Assembly (NCBI GenBank): GCA_026874595.1
Contig: CM049315.1
Span: forward strand, 19,549,664-19,613,663
From: Sipunculus nudus
Taxonomy: Eukaryota > Annelida > Sipuncula > Golfingiida > Sipunculidae
DNA: 64,000 nt
Direction: 5' to 3'
Shown here in pieces: positions 1 to 13,114 of this stretch; positions within the stretch are counted from its first letter, which is position 1, and each line of letters opens with the position of its first letter. The notes below the pieces were generated by a model that was not told the DNA's origin, did no database searches, and saw nothing but the letters and a program-made list of their open reading frames with translations. Both the position numbers and the translations under genes were made by a program.

Positions 1-237
1 CATTCGAACAAACAAAGATTGTTCCAGAGATCATTTCTGTGAAATATTGGACAATTTGGCTGCACAGTTTCGGAGAAAAAGATAAACAAAATCCGATATA
101 GTTTTTTAGATGACTGATTATTTGCAAAAAATTTGGTGATGTTAGCTCCTGCAGTTTTTTAGATAGCTATGGTTAACGTACAGACGACGCCCGACGTACG
201 ACGCACGACGCACGACGGACGACGCCTCACCATCGCA
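1..237 (-). repeat. Fragment of dispersed repeat family H, cut by the window edge
   Basis: Read on the minus strand this begins with GAGCTTATGCGATGGTG, then GTC/CGT-rich sequence, then a CTATCT...CACC tract. The same order appears at 52639 and 58369 on the plus strand. The GACGACGCACGACG run near 180-230 is the low-complexity part of the family. It has no coding content, and the left part lies outside the window. Confidence 0.5.
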
Positions 238-299
238 TAAGCTCACAGGTTCGCTAAAAAGCATCGGCTTCACATGCGCCACCCTAACTCATCTGTGCA

Positions 300-728
300 A
301 TCTGGACCTTGACTATCTCAGCAGTTTACATATCTCAATAGCTTTATTTAAGCCTGTTTTCTTAACAGTTTCTCCTGATGCCTTGACCAGCAGTACCTCT
401 GATTATCCGGTCTCTTATGATTGACTGTCAATCAGCTGTCATACGAAAATCACGTCTTGGCCAATTTCTTTAGATCAGTTATAAACTGGTCAAATGATTC
501 ACCAGACTGTTGAGTATATGTAAAGTATTTGTGTTCCTCGTATGTTTTTTTTAGATCCTGAAACTTCTTCATTACATGTTCTAAAACCACGTCTTGGCCT
601 GGAATTAACTGATCTTCAACATGAGTTACGTCCCACGAAATGGTGTTATTAACGTCTGGTGCTTCATCACCTATCACATGCAAAAGCAATGAACACTTCC
701 CATTCGCTCCGGTGGCGTCCAAATACAT
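300..728 (-). mobile_element. Decayed Ty3/Gypsy-type gag fragment
   Basis: An open frame of 92 codons (728 to 450) ends at a stop after a stretch containing GESFDQFITDLKKLAK, which resembles the conserved GESxDxFxxxLxxLA segment of Ty3/Gypsy capsid domains. Beyond the stop, in shifted frames down to about 300, further gag-like pieces remain (an IRDRI motif and an AAEIVK-like segment). Frameshifts and stops show it is dead. No protease, reverse transcriptase, integrase or LTR was seen nearby, so this is an isolated remnant. The family call rests on motif memory, not on a search. Confidence 0.65.
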
Positions 729-2040
729 TCTAAACCTTTGTTACATTAGATCTTCGCCAGGTATCTGCCACATTTCCCGTCAGTGACAAATGAACTCGGA
801 CTCTGGTCCTGACCTCCGAGACCGATTACAGGACCCTGGAGTCCGAGAAAAAGTGGTCTACGTTACTGCCAAGGGTCTTGACTGAAGTTAACGGATTAAG
901 GCCATTTTGGCGTACACTGGCCGTGCACATATCTTTACACCCACAAGCAGCCAGTGCATTTTCTGTTGATGCAAGTAATCTGTCATTACACCCGCGATAG
1001 TTTATTGAATTAAAATGAAAAAAAAAAATCAGTTTAGATAGAAACATGATAGAGGGAAAAGTATTGAAATACTGCTATGTAGTTTAATATTAGTCCACCA
1101 TAAAGTAGCTTACTGTTGTAACAAGATGCTTAAATAGCGTACCTTTTAAACATCTTAATAATAATTTCATGTGAAAATGAGTGAAAAGTTAAAAAACATG
1201 TATACCATCACCAAGATTATTGTACGAGATAAAAAAAAAATGTATACTTTATGGGGTCTATTATGATTTTAAAACAACTTAAGGACTGATTTTGTGTACA
1301 GGGGTTTTGATAATGATGCTACCTTAAATTAACAAGAGAACCAGGGATCTCAGGTGCATATCGACACACATTGTGAATGATAGTGGGTGGTCATTTGATA
1401 ACAATTGTAATTGAAAAAAGGTGAACCATTTCATAAGTAGTCCACTAGCAATTTGAGGCGAGCAGTTAGTTCTGATGTCCAATAGTCTTTCAAAGTTGAA
1501 TGTCTTTGATGCACAATGTTTCCTTCATCAGATCTCTTTGAAGACGACATTTAATGCAAGTGTAATGTCTCTGAGTTGACCTTTGGTCCGAATCTGGATG
1601 ACTTGGACGAATACGGTCCGAACTGAATAGTGAAATATCTTCGGACAAACCCGGAGCATGTGTATGTCGAAAATCACGGCAATCCGTACAGTGGTATCAG
1701 AGGAGATACGGAAAATCACACAAATCGCGTTACGCTATTAATATGTAGATAATTGGTGGCGCCATCTATAGCTTACACTTGCTTACGAGTCAAATGGCAC
1801 CTATTCCTTGGATATTTGGTTATAGGTATTACATTATTATTGCAACCTTAAGAAATGGTAAAATGTTAATTTCCATGAAGACAGTATTCTGAAAAACTAA
1901 AAACTCAATTACTACTCATTTAATTCCCCTTTTCCTCATCATTGGTTTAAAATAGAAAAACTAAAAGTGATATTTATTAATTTATAGAATTTATTTTGGC
2001 TTGCAGACAGTATGACAAAACAGCGCTACTTGCAATTCAG
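729..2040. other. No gene recognised
   Basis: AT-rich DNA with scattered short open frames (for example 826-1047 and 1528-1719, minus) that match nothing recognised and lack splice context. A palindrome-like GGTGGCGCCATC near 1756 recalls the core of families A and B, so part may be old transposon sequence. Confidence 0.4.
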
Positions 2041-2300
2041 GGGACCTGGACGGTCGAGTGGTAAAACGCTCGGCTCTCTCTGCTGACGACAGAGAGTGGG
2101 TTGCCATGAGAGTGGGTGATAGTAGCCCATAATAGGACGGTGGTTTTCTCAAGGTTCTCTGGCTTCCTCCATCTCTCTCACTACAATCTTAAACTCAGTA
2201 TCTTTATTTTCGCCTTAAATATCTCGGATCAACCAAAACCGACTCAATCTGTCAAACCTCATCGCTGAGCCTGCCAGTGCGGGCCGGATTTTCGGGAGAC
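2041..2300 (+). mobile_element. tRNA-derived SINE-like element
   Basis: The head (about 2045-2110) resembles a serine/leucine-type tRNA, with an A-box-like GGTCGAGTGGTAAAACGC and a decayed B-box region near GTGGGTTGCCATGAG. The body carries GGTGGTTTTCTC followed by TTCTCTGGCTTCCTCC, shared with the minus-strand SINE at 39060-39270. The 3' limit is uncertain, and no target duplication was found. Confidence 0.5.
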
Positions 2301-2694
2301 CTTTGACTGGCTTGAGCGCCGACTTCACTTTCAGTCAGCCAGTCACCTGCAGTTCAAAATCACCTTTAATTCACATGATGAATGTGCCCGCGAGCTTCAG
2401 TGTGTGCCGCCGTTATGATCAGACATTCAATTAAGGTCACAGGCAGGTAAATCTGTAAAATTTTGCGATCGACCAACTTTTAAGTTCAGTAAAACCAGGG
2501 ACTTATGAGTCACGGTGCTCAGCTAAAGTTTGAAATTTTTGCAAATGCAAAATATGCGTAATATTCTATTGTAATGCTTTTCATATATATAAGCATATGA
2601 GAAGCTAAGGGGGAAAGGGGCCCCCCTAATAGGTTATAGTAAAGTTCTAAATATATGATTGCAAAACTAATACTCTGACAAGACTGTCATGAAG

Positions 2695-4616
2695 AACAAG
2701 TGACCCATGGGTCATGACGCTCAGCTGACTGGGAAGAGATTCGCAAAAGGAAATTTTATCATCTGATTGGTAGAATATACCCATTCAACTGAAGCATCAA
2801 ACAGATTAACCAACAGGCCAAGATTGTGTCTGCATTTATATATATTTCAAAAATAGAGAAAATGATGCGTAAACTTATAAAAATATAATAATTAATAAAA
2901 TACAGGTGGTTCCACCAGTCTGCAGAAACTAATAAAAACACTTAATGGTCAATATACATGCAAAGAATCATGGTGATCTCTGCATTAGTTGTTCAGATAC
3001 TTCAGCTTTTGTATCAAATTTTCCATTATTCTGAGGGATACTTCGGAGTCCTATAGCTTGAAGGATATAGGAAACAGAGACCTAATTTCAGGTTTCCACA
3101 GACACTTTTCATGGGCCTCCTTGCATGACAAGAATGAAGATTCTAGGTCCAGTTGTTACTATTTGTACCCTGTTGACAGATAACCACATCTTAAAAGGTC
3201 TCAAAAATAGAGAAAAAAATTTGTAAAAATTTGAAAAAAATAGAGGTGGCGCACCCAGTCTGCATAAACTGATGGAACACCTCATGATCAATATGTATGC
3301 GAAAAATCATGACCATCAGTGTTGTAGTTATGGAGATACTGCAGTTTTTGTATCAAATTTTTCACTATTCTGGGGGGTACTTTGGGCCCCATAGCTCGAA
3401 GGATATGGGTAACAGAGACCTAATTTCTTGTTTCCATTGAGACTTTTCATAGGCCTCTCAGAATGTCAAATATGAAGATTCTAGGTCCAGTCTTTACGAT
3501 TTGTACCCTGTTAACAGATGTCCACATTTTTAAAGGTCTCAAAAATAGAGAAAAAATTCGTAAAGAATCGAAAAATACAGGTGGCGCCACCAGTCTGCAG
3601 AAACTGATGAAACATCTCATGATCAATATGTAAGCCAAAAAAACATGACCATCAGTGATGTAGTTAATGAGATATTGAAATTCTTGTATGAAATTTTTGA
3701 CTATTCTTGGGGGTACTTGGGGGCTCAATAGGTCGAAGGATATGGGTAACAGAGACCTAATTTCTGGTTTCCATGGAGACTTTTCATAGGTCTCTCACTG
3801 TGTCAAGAATGAAGATTCTAGGTCCAGTCTTTACGATTTGTACCCTGTTAACAGATGTTCACATTTTTAAAGGTCTCAAAAATAGAGAAAACAATTCGTA
3901 AAGAATCGAAAAATACAGGTGGCGCCACCAGTCTGCAGAAACTGATGAAACATCTCATGATCAATATGTATGCCAAAAAATCATGACCATCAGTGATGTA
4001 GTTAATGAGATATAGAAGTTTTTGTATGAAATTTTTGACTATTCTGGGGGGTACTTTGGGGCTCCATAGGTCAAAGGATATGGGTAACAGAGATCTAATT
4101 TCTGGTTTCCATGGAGACTTTTCATAGGTCTCTCACTGTGTCAAGAATGAAGATTCTAGGTCCAGTTTTTACTATTTGTGCCCTGTTAACAGATGTTCTC
4201 ATTTTTAAAGGTCTCAAAAATAGAGAAAACAATTCGTAAAGAATCGAAAAATACAGGTGGCGCCACCAGTCTGCAGAAACTGATGAAACATCTCATGATC
4301 AATATGTATGCCAAAAAATCATGACCGTCAATGATGTAGTTAATGAGATATTGAAGTTTTTGTATGAAATTTTTGACTATTCTGGGGGGGGGGGTGTACT
4401 TTGGGGCTCCATAGCTCGAAGGATATGGGTAACAGAGACCTCATTTCTGGTTTCCAAGGAGATTTTTCATGGACCTCTCAGAATGTCAAGTTACAAATTT
4501 CTAGGTCCAGCGGTTACGATTTGTGCCAGGTTAACGTACGGATGGACAGACAGACGGACGACGGACAAAGGGTGATCGCTATAGCTCAGATGACTTACAG
4601 TCAGCTGAGCTAAAAA
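2695..4616 (-). mobile_element. Family B Helitron/Helentron-like element (B1), five-unit core
   Basis: Minus orientation. The 5' end (4616 downward) starts TTTTTAGCTCAGCTGAC and folds into a hairpin with AGCTCAG/CTGAGCT arms. The 3' end (2695) has the inverted repeat GTCAGCTGAGC, then the palindrome TGACCCATGGGTCA, then CTTGTT. The core holds five tandem units of 335-340 bp marked by GGTGGCGCCACC or a variant at 2905, 3245, 3580, 3918 and 4256; the last two steps are exactly 338 bp. A GACGGACGACGGAC tract lies beside the 5' end. No protein is encoded, so it is non-autonomous. Its length without insertions matches B3 (about 1.9 kb). Confidence 0.75.
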
Positions 4617-5150
4617 CAGAAAAAGTTCTGAGATTCTGTGATGCATATGAAAAATTTACAGATGGAGAGACAAGTGGACAGACTTCACTTTCAAGGGAAT
4701 AATGCATTTAAGTTTATATTAAAGCCTATATCCACTTTTTTATTAATAGTTTTTATCAGATTCATATTTTTATTTACAAGTTTTATAAATTTGTAATAAA
4801 AAAATCTGAAAATATAAGTTAACATATCAGAATTCTAAGTTGCAATGGAGAGGGTTACATAACACAAGTGAATGTTGTACTACTAGGTGAGCTACATGTA
4901 AACATCACTTGACATGGTATGAAAAATTGAATATAAGCTTCTCTTTTCAATTAATATGCAAATATTTTCCCAGAAACCTTGCAGTCAATCAGTTTACAAC
5001 GACCCTCCCCCCTCCCCCCTCCTAAAAAAATCAGGCTTTCGACTTGTATAATTCACTTAAATAAAATACTGGTAATTAATGAAACAGAGGTTCTTTAAAG
5101 GCGTCCACTTTATTTCCAACTAAAATATATGTAACGGAAAAAAAAAACCA
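4617..5150. other. No gene recognised
   Basis: AT-rich spacer between two transposon insertions, with a C-rich run at about 5004-5022. Open frames that extend into 5076-5657 come from the repeats of the next element. Confidence 0.4.
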
Positions 5151-6739
5151 AACTAGACGACCAGAGGTCGTGCGCTTGCCGGAAGTTGAAATGAGAGACA
5201 GAAGGACAGACAGAACATACTGTGGGTTTTCTATTATTTGAATGACCCTCAGCGTTTGCTGAGAAGTTGTGGCCTGTAAAATGACATAACAGACAAAACA
5301 ACGAGGAAGCAGACAAAGCTGTCCACAAAAGACAAACAGGTAGACATACCAGACAAAAGTGCCGAAGGTAAAGAAGAGCAAAATTAGCGATAGTTTATGT
5401 AGATAAAGTTTATAATTTTGGAGATATGGCAAAACATGATATGTTGGGGCGGTGAAAGTGCAGGGCCCCCTAGTTGCTATATCCGGAAAATGAAAAATCT
5501 GTTTTGAGATATAAGTGTAAAACATAAGATGTACCAGTTTAAAAGGATTCCTGAAAAAAACTGTGGCCTGTAGAATGCTATATATGAGACGCAAAAACCA
5601 GCAAGCAGGCGGATTTGAGGACAACTGACAGACAGACACACTGACAAAGCGACACAAGATTGAGACCAGAATACATTATTAGGTCATGGAGAAGACTCAG
5701 GGAAAGAAAATAAACCATAGTTTCTGTAATTGAGGCTTTGGGTTTTAGAGATATGGTCAATATAATGATATGTGTGTGAGGGTCATGTGCAGCGCCACCT
5801 AGCAGCCATATCCGGAAAATGAAATATAAGTTTTGAGATATTTCTGTAAAACATAATATGCATCAGTTTTCAAATGCTTCTTTAAAAACTGTGGCCTGTA
5901 GGATGCTATATGTGAGACGCAAGAACCAGCAAGCAGGCGAATTTGAGGACAAACTGAAAAACAGACTGACACACTGACAAAGTGACACAAGATTGAGACA
6001 AGACGACATTATCAGTTTATGGAGAAGACTCAGAGGAAAAACATAAGCTATAGTTTATGTAATTGAGGCTTTGGGTTTTAGAGATATGGCCAATGTAATG
6101 ATATGTGTGTGAGGGTCGCGTGCAGCACCCCCTAGCAGCCCTATTAAAAAAATGACAAAACAATTTCGAGATACTATTTTAGGACTTATGTCAGTTTCAA
6201 AAAGATTTCTGCAATAATGTGGCCTTTGGCGCAAGATGAATGAAATCTCGAAATATCTCTATTCACGATAAAATTTTGTAGTACTAGTTGGATGCTACCT
6301 GATGCAAAAAACTAGATCTCTCTAGCTTTAAAACTGGCCAATTTAGAAAAATAAGACCCCTTATTTTCGAATATCATGACTTTCCCCAAAAATTTGTAAC
6401 CATGGTTACGGCAAATTTGAGTCAGCTACCCACCAGATGACAGGCCTTGGAATGACGATTAAAATGAGCTATCGTTGGAGTAGATACGACTAATAGTCAT
6501 AAAGATATGAAGAAAAACCCGTTTTGAGAAGTGTTGATGACCTTGACCTTTGACCTAATTGGACCAAAAACAATAGGGCACCTAGAATTTTGGTTGTCCC
6601 TCATCTCTGAAAGTTTCAAGGTGATTGTGGCAAAATTGTGGCCAGGAGAGTGCAGACAAACAAACAAACAGACAGACAGACAAACAGAAATACGCAACTG
6701 ACCAACATGCTTGCCGAAATCTTTGATTCCGGCAAGCAA
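5151..6739 (-). mobile_element. Family D Helitron/Helentron-like element
   Basis: Minus orientation. The 5' end (6739 downward) is TTGCTTGCCGGAA and forms a hairpin between 6709-6716 and 6730-6737 (GCTTGCCG/CGGCAAGC). The 3' end has the 11-bp inverted repeat TTCCGGCAAGC (about 5173-5183), then the hairpin ACGACC-loop-GGTCGT (5157-5171), then CTAGTT (5151-5156). The core holds imperfect units of roughly 320-325 bp: the sequence CACTGACAAAG near 5639 recurs near 5962. A CAAACAGACAGACAGA tract lies at about 6660-6690 and a perfect TGACCTTTGACCT at 6544-6556. No coding sequence. Confidence 0.7.
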
Positions 6740-9700
6740 TAATAAATAAACACTGATCAGGTGTCGATTTCTTTATTGCTTCCAATCAGATTCAGATACA
6801 ATACTCGCGTCTGGTCACGGGACCTGCAGTTACAAAGTTTGACGATTGCGACTCTGCATACATAAAGAGAAAAACAGGAGAAAAAGGCAAAATATACCAT
6901 TGGTATTTGTGAGTGGAAGTGTTAGTCTATGTACAAGTAAAGTTTCGTATCATACAAGAAGCATAAAAGGTAGAAATCCATAGTTAACACATTAATCTAA
7001 CATGCACTTAAGATATATTAAACTGTTTTACTGAGACAGGAACATAAGAAATGTCCCCCTTCCAAGCCCGGTTTGTTTCAGATGAATACCAGATGTCCAG
7101 CGCCTTCTGTTGGTAAGATATGTACTAATACGGTTGAAGTCTTGAAACAATTGACATCAAGGTGTTATTTTTCCGAGGGCCTGCACAGAGTATGCTAGCT
7201 GCGAGGGGACGTGTACCGTCAAGTTATAGTTGGATAATTTCTTGGTCTTTATTCTATATCCGTACACTTTTTGGTACAATATTTGTGCAACAGCAGCGGC
7301 AGCAGTAAGTAGCAACAGAAAAATAATCGCACAGCAATAGAACAAATGGACTCCACAGTCAAATGTTAAACTTTAAACTTGCTTATAACCCTCCTTTTAA
7401 GTCTGTTACAGAAAAAAGGTAAGGCATCTAGTACTGGTTTTCCTACCCTATTCTGCTAAGCTAAAAATCTATCAACGTGGTTAGTTAACGAATCTGTATA
7501 CTTCATATCAAGAACTGATAAATGTTTTATTTACTGACGCAGCCAATTTAACATAAGGTTTCCACAAAATTGAACCTCTGACAAAAGTTATTCCACTCGA
7601 TCTTTTCTCGAGCATGCGCAATGCGTGTTTGACCGATCGTCTGCTGCGAGCAGGTCAGACGACACGCGGCGGGTATGTCAACTAGGCATATAACAATATA
7701 ATCTTTCTCTGTGGAGACGAGCAATCCAACCAAAAGATCAAATGTTACTGGTCGCCGACAGGTGTCGCTAGTTAACCAGTCATATTAATCATTCACACGA
7801 CATTTACGGCGATGTTGACCTATTCCATTATCCGAGCTGAGAATTCTGCTGTTGTTTTATGCAAATTAAAGCCAAGGTAAACTGAATATTGTAAACTTGG
7901 AATTAAACAGCAGCTTTATCATTTGTTATTATAAAATGAAACATAAATCAAACTTTTTTGGTGTAGTCGAATTTAGCAAGGTCCTGTACATGCGTTAAAT
8001 AAATTGTTAACTTTTTGTGTTGCAGTCAATATAATTTTCAGGAAGCAAGATTTCGTTGCAAGATGTACAAAGGGTAATGCAACAGAAGTCGCCCCGTTAT
8101 CAAGTATGACATAATCTTCCAATTGTTATTTGATCAATCCGTGTGTTTACAAAGACTATTCAATGAGCGTGCATAGGAGGTCACTTTTCCCTTCATTGAA
8201 GAAAGAAGCAAATGGAATCATATTTTAGGCATTGTCTGGTCCAGAAGAACAAGATGCTATGTAACTGATTTTCCGAATGAAACTTACTTACAGCTGCGTG
8301 AGCTATCTGTAAAGATGACCACGTACAAACTAATAAAATTCGACATAAAAAGATAACTTCTGTGGTAATGTGATACTGTCATGCATTAAGCAAAATTTTA
8401 CATCAGATGTCAAAACTGATAATTAAATAGTTGTACATTAAACCATTACTGGAAGAATACTTTGGAAAAAAATAATAGCAGAATTGGTTTTTAATAAATA
8501 TACTGATGAATATGGACTAACACTTTAGTTATAGCTCTGACAGGATATGATATCATAAAACAGGTACAACAAGATAGAACACAGGTCTGCCAGATCAGTT
8601 ATTATGTTTGCCACTGATATATGACATAATATAAAACTGAATCCTTTTCCTTGATAGACAAAATAAGCCAGTAACCTGTGCTGGCTCATATACAGAATGG
8701 TCAATGAACCATTAATTATATAATTTACCGCCAGATGGCAGTGCCTGTCCCAAGTGTGGCAAAAAAAATAGAGCATGGGTAAGTCTTATAAGTTTTACTG
8801 ACTGTGCCAGTCTAAACAGACTAATTTTAAATTAATTGAGTATATTGCATGGAAACGTTGCAATAAAGATATTGAGGCTATATATGGCTGATTGGATGCA
8901 TTAAGATCATCTAGTATTACAGCTGGCTTCATTACAGATCATCATATCAAGCTGAAACCTGCATTAATACCACTAAACCTTATTTAGAAAGATATCCTAT
9001 ATAACAGAATATCTGCATATTTGAAAATATCAATTATTCCCAACAACTGTTGAACAAACTTGCCCTGCTGAACTGTAAGAATATTTTCCCCAGAATGGCC
9101 AGCCCTTTTTTAAGATATATACCAGTATTCTGGTCATTCCAAAGACCAGCTCTGACAGAAACCTTCTGCAAATGATTCCCAAGTACATGAGTAGCTGAAT
9201 TCACTGTAACCCACCCAATGATCTATTACACAAGCATTCCTACTGTGCTCGATGACCATCTTCCACATATAATACAGGTTTCGTCCCGTAAAATTTAATG
9301 CATACCAGTTTCTGATGGGTACATTGCACTGAAGATGAGAAATCACAAAAATTTAGTGCTGGCTGTACAAATACAAGTCCCAAACACTCGGTTTAAGTTT
9401 TTGCCTACAGGTGGCCCTAGTGGATGGAAAGGAATTTTATTACACCAGGTATTCACCATCAAAACACAGTGAAAACTCTGTGATATGGGCAGCCGTGGGC
9501 CTAGCCCAAACTATCCACTTTACAAGAGGTGCTCACTATATGGATCTAATAACCGCAACACACAAAATGCGTCGTTTAAAAACTGGGACTGTCAAGAACT
9601 GCCCACTTTACAGAGACAACAGCTTTCTGGAGGTGCCCATCATGTGACGTTCCTCTGTATTTTTTTTTTTTTGGAGAGGACATCCTTTACATCTGGCTGA

Positions 9701-12700
9701 ACAGAGAGAGTCATCATCTCGGTCAGATTTACATATGGTATTGTGGTGTCTCCATACTACAGAGGTAAAAATGGATGTGCAGTTTAAAAAATGAGACTTC
9801 AGAGCACAATCTCACTTACTTCAGCTGATGATAATTTGATAAATCTTGAACTCTATGTACATATAAACAAAGAATCAAATGGTTTACGTCTTCTAATGCA
9901 ACAACAAATACAAACACAAACATTTATTTGCTCATTCTGTGATTCTGCACTGCATTGCACTGTCTTCTTGTCATCATTACTATATATTTTAACATATTAT
10001 AACAATAACAGCAAAGCTGCCAAATTTTTTTTTAATATCATTTTATCCCAACCTCAAGAAATATGCAACAACATGAAACATGACATGAAGCCTGAGATGT
10101 CTTAAGTGAATTGAAATACATGTGATAAACATTAAAAGTTTCATGAAATGAAACCAATATTTCAACCCTTAAATATACATGAATGTTTTGAGGTAACAAC
10201 AAATATAATAATAATATCTTGTCATGTTCTGAATATCAGACCTGGGGCCAATTAATGAATGCATATGAAAGAGCAGCACAACTTGAAAAGAGTCCATGAT
10301 TTTGTATACATGTATTTAATTATATTTGAACCGTGTCTGGTATATTTGGGAAAATGTGTGCTTTATATGTAAAATAATTATTTAGTCAACAGTACTCCCT
10401 GTTTTTAATTATCATGTTTTTGACCTGACTAAATGCATAATAATGATGACAATAGTAAAATTTATTTGAATAGATAAGAGAACCTGTATGCATTTCTTTT
10501 TATGTTGTGTTACTTTTTTAAATATAGTTTAAACATTTGTTTAAGTTTTCCTGAACATGAACTTGTGTTTTAATATGCAGACTAATCTTTGTATTTAGCC
10601 ACATATATTTTGTAACTGATTGTGGCACTCTACCAATGTTGTACAATTCCTCTGCGGACATTCTTCATGCATGCTTGATTTAAGTCTTCAAATATCTGGA
10701 ACAATGCAAAACGTGTCCCAAGGGGGACCATTTTCCTTATCCTCCAACAAATCCCAAGGAATCTGATATTATTCAGGACAAGTCCAAAACAAGAACAGTC
10801 AAAAGGGTGGTAAACACTAAAGAAATTGGAATGCTTTGTATTTAGTCACACCTGGCCTGAACACTACTTATAATACTTAGCAAAAAGATTGTAAAGTTAA
10901 TTCAGGCAGTCAAATATTTACATCTCATTTCCCTTTTTAAAACTTTGCCATGGAGATTCCTGGATATTAATGACCAAAAATTGACGACTTTGATGGGGTT
11001 TTAGGGATGGAAGCCTTGTGCATACCAGTTACATGATAACCCAACACATGCACCAACAATCAGCTATTCCAATGTGAATATCTGCAAGAAAGACTTTGTC
11101 TATCTGCAGGCTCCACAATATTAAGAATCACATTTCTACCTTGATCTGTGTCAACAGAATGAGAAAGAAAAATCCATTTTTCCCTCTTCTTCAACAGGAC
11201 AAATATATAGACTTCTTGTCCAGTGTTAAGCCCATGTTTTTGTCAGTGTCCAATGAGGTGATCAGTTTGTCATGTGACCTTCTTGTCATGTGACCAATCA
11301 TGTAACCAACAACTATAAGCAGAATAATGAATTTTACATTATAGTCTAATAACAAATGACTTAAATACCCCCTGAATGAATATACACTTAAATACTTTGT
11401 ATCAACATTCAACATTTTAACAATTCTGCTGGACACCCGAAGTTGACTTAAATGAAAGAAAACTTGCTGCCATAGTTTTCTCAATAAATTTTAAACTTAA
11501 TATTATTTTTACACATTATTAATACATTGATTTCATAATCTTGGTACTTTATCATATTAATACTGAGGAATGTTTCAAATATGCATACACACTCTTTATC
11601 AATGCAATATTGATGCAGTGGCAATGCCACATTCCTTGGTTAGTTATAAGAGTTCCCAATTTAAATACAAGAAACATGAAAAGAAAAGAAAAAAAAAACA
11701 CTGCAACACAGTGAAATAGTTTATGAGACAGATACACATGTATTGATGCAATCATTATAAAACCACCTACCAGTAAATCATCAGCTCACAGCAAAAGCTC
11801 AGCTGATCACTGAAAGCTACACAAAGACGATCACAAAGTGGTGCTCATGATAAAAGCATTACACACAGCCTGTGTTAGAAAATCTGATTTCAAGTGCATT
11901 GCCATGAAGGTACACCATAGATTTCCCTGATTTGGTCTAACAGTAGAACAACAATAAAGAAATAACCGGAGATAAGCAAGGTGTACTACTTCATAAAAAT
12001 AGATGCCTTTGGCATAATGGTGCTCTTAATTAACAAACTCTCCAGGAAATGTTAATGGATAGTAGTAAAAACATGTGGCCACAAAGGGTTAACCATTATA
12101 ATAATTTATGCAGCAATCAACATGGAGTCAGAGCTTCACATGTCTGCTGCAAATCTGAAATGCTATGTTTGCTTCTGCTTCGTCCTTTACATTATTCTTC
12201 CTAACATTCACTGTACAGGATTTACATATTAAATAGGGAATAGAAGGATCTGTTACAGGGGTTACAAGGATATATACCAGCTTTATGTTATACTTTTTTC
12301 TTATCATGCATCCACCTCCCATCATGCCTCACTTCTTCTGCTTCCTGTTTTACATCACTTTTCAGTGTAACACTATTTACCGATCAGACTTTACAACAAC
12401 CCTTTTCTATTTTCCATTTACCTTTCTTTTATCTTAACACTCTTATGGTCTGACAAACCAACTGACTGGAGATCAGTACTCTTGGCTTTGGTCCATTATT
12501 CTGGAATGTTTTGAATACCCATTATTATATCTATACAGGACATTCCTATTCTATAACACTCTATATGATATTATATATCCGCAGAAAATAGAAATTTTAT
12601 TTCCTATGGTCTCCTTACCTAAATTATAAATGTTTAGATGAATCACCCCATCCTGGATTGTGCTTATTTGTATAATAAATGGGCACTTTACCTGTGTGCA

Positions 12701-12703
12701 TTG
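6740..12703. other. AT-rich DNA without a recognisable gene
   Basis: Both strands were read without finding a convincing exon chain. The part nearest 12700 probably contains the end of the STARD10 transcript. A minus-strand frame of about 68 codons (around 7363-7157) encodes a hydrophobic stretch followed by basic residues, but it has no ATG and no family match. A CpG-rich patch lies at 7590-7690. The frames at 9134-9346 and 9411-9647 were not recognised. Confidence 0.4.
7590..7690. promoter_or_regulatory. CpG-rich patch with NRF1-like site
   Basis: About ten CpGs fall within 100 bp of otherwise CpG-poor DNA. On the minus strand it contains TGCGCATGC (7612-7620), close to the NRF1 consensus. 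It could be a promoter for an unseen transcript, or a young CpG-rich insertion. No exon could be attached to it. Confidence 0.25.
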
Positions 12704-12709
12704 TTTATT
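12704..12709 (-). promoter_or_regulatory. Candidate poly(A) signal of the STARD10-like gene
   Basis: TTTATT on the plus strand reads AATAAA on the minus strand, 187 bases past the stop codon. Other AATAAA hexamers occur further on in this AT-rich DNA, so the real cleavage site is not settled. Confidence 0.35.
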
Positions 12710-12895
12710 TTAATGATATAATAACTAATTTGCCCTCGCCATGGCTTGGTCCAAATTCCCTAGTCATAAAATAATTCCATACCTCTGAATCCCCATCATC
12801 TCTCTGAGAATAAATCAGAGAAAATTTGCATATTACCGTAAGTTCTACTCTGGCCAGCATTTCAATAAATATCATAAGCATAAATTTACATATCA

Positions 12896-13114
12896 TTAGA
12901 CATCATCATCTTTCCACTCTTCTAGATCCTCCTCCTTGAGTTCACTCTCATCGAGAGAATCTGAAGACATTGACTCTTGCATAGCTCGAATATCGGACAT
13001 GTTGAGTTTAGGGAGGACATTTTGTTCCGGGAAAAGCCACGGTTTGAAGCTTGGATTGTGCTTACTCTTCCATGTGTCGTATCCTCTGCAGGCTTTATGT
13101 ATCTTCTTCATAAT
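12896..13114 (-). CDS. STARD10: STARD10-like exon 6 (residues 198-269 and stop)
   Basis: The acceptor is CGTTTTCAG|ATTATG. It encodes IMKKIHKACRGYDTWKSKHN, FKPWLFPEQ, then a serine/acidic tail (SMSSDSLDESELKEEDLEEW) ending in DDDV and TAA. Vertebrate STARD10 also ends in an acidic, serine-containing tail, where phosphorylation lowers membrane binding; whether this tail is phosphorylated is inference. Confidence 0.92.
   Translation of the reverse strand: MMKKIHKACRGYDTWKSKHNPSFKPWLFPEQNVLPKLNMSDIRAMQESMSSDSLDESELKEEDLEEWKDDDV

Noticed and set aside
2905-4267. Regularly spaced palindromic repeats as a CRISPR array
   Set aside because: Units are about 338 bp and similar along their whole length, with no unique spacers and no cas genes; the DNA is from an animal genome.
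5076-5657. Longest open frame in the window (193 codons, minus strand)
   Set aside because: It runs across the tandem core of element D, overlaps other frames of the same repeat, and encodes low-complexity C/V/S-rich sequence with no domain.
9411-9647. 78-codon plus-strand frame after a possible acceptor (CTACAG)
   Set aside because: No recognisable family, no partner exons, and the composition is ordinary for this AT-rich region; kept only as unassigned.
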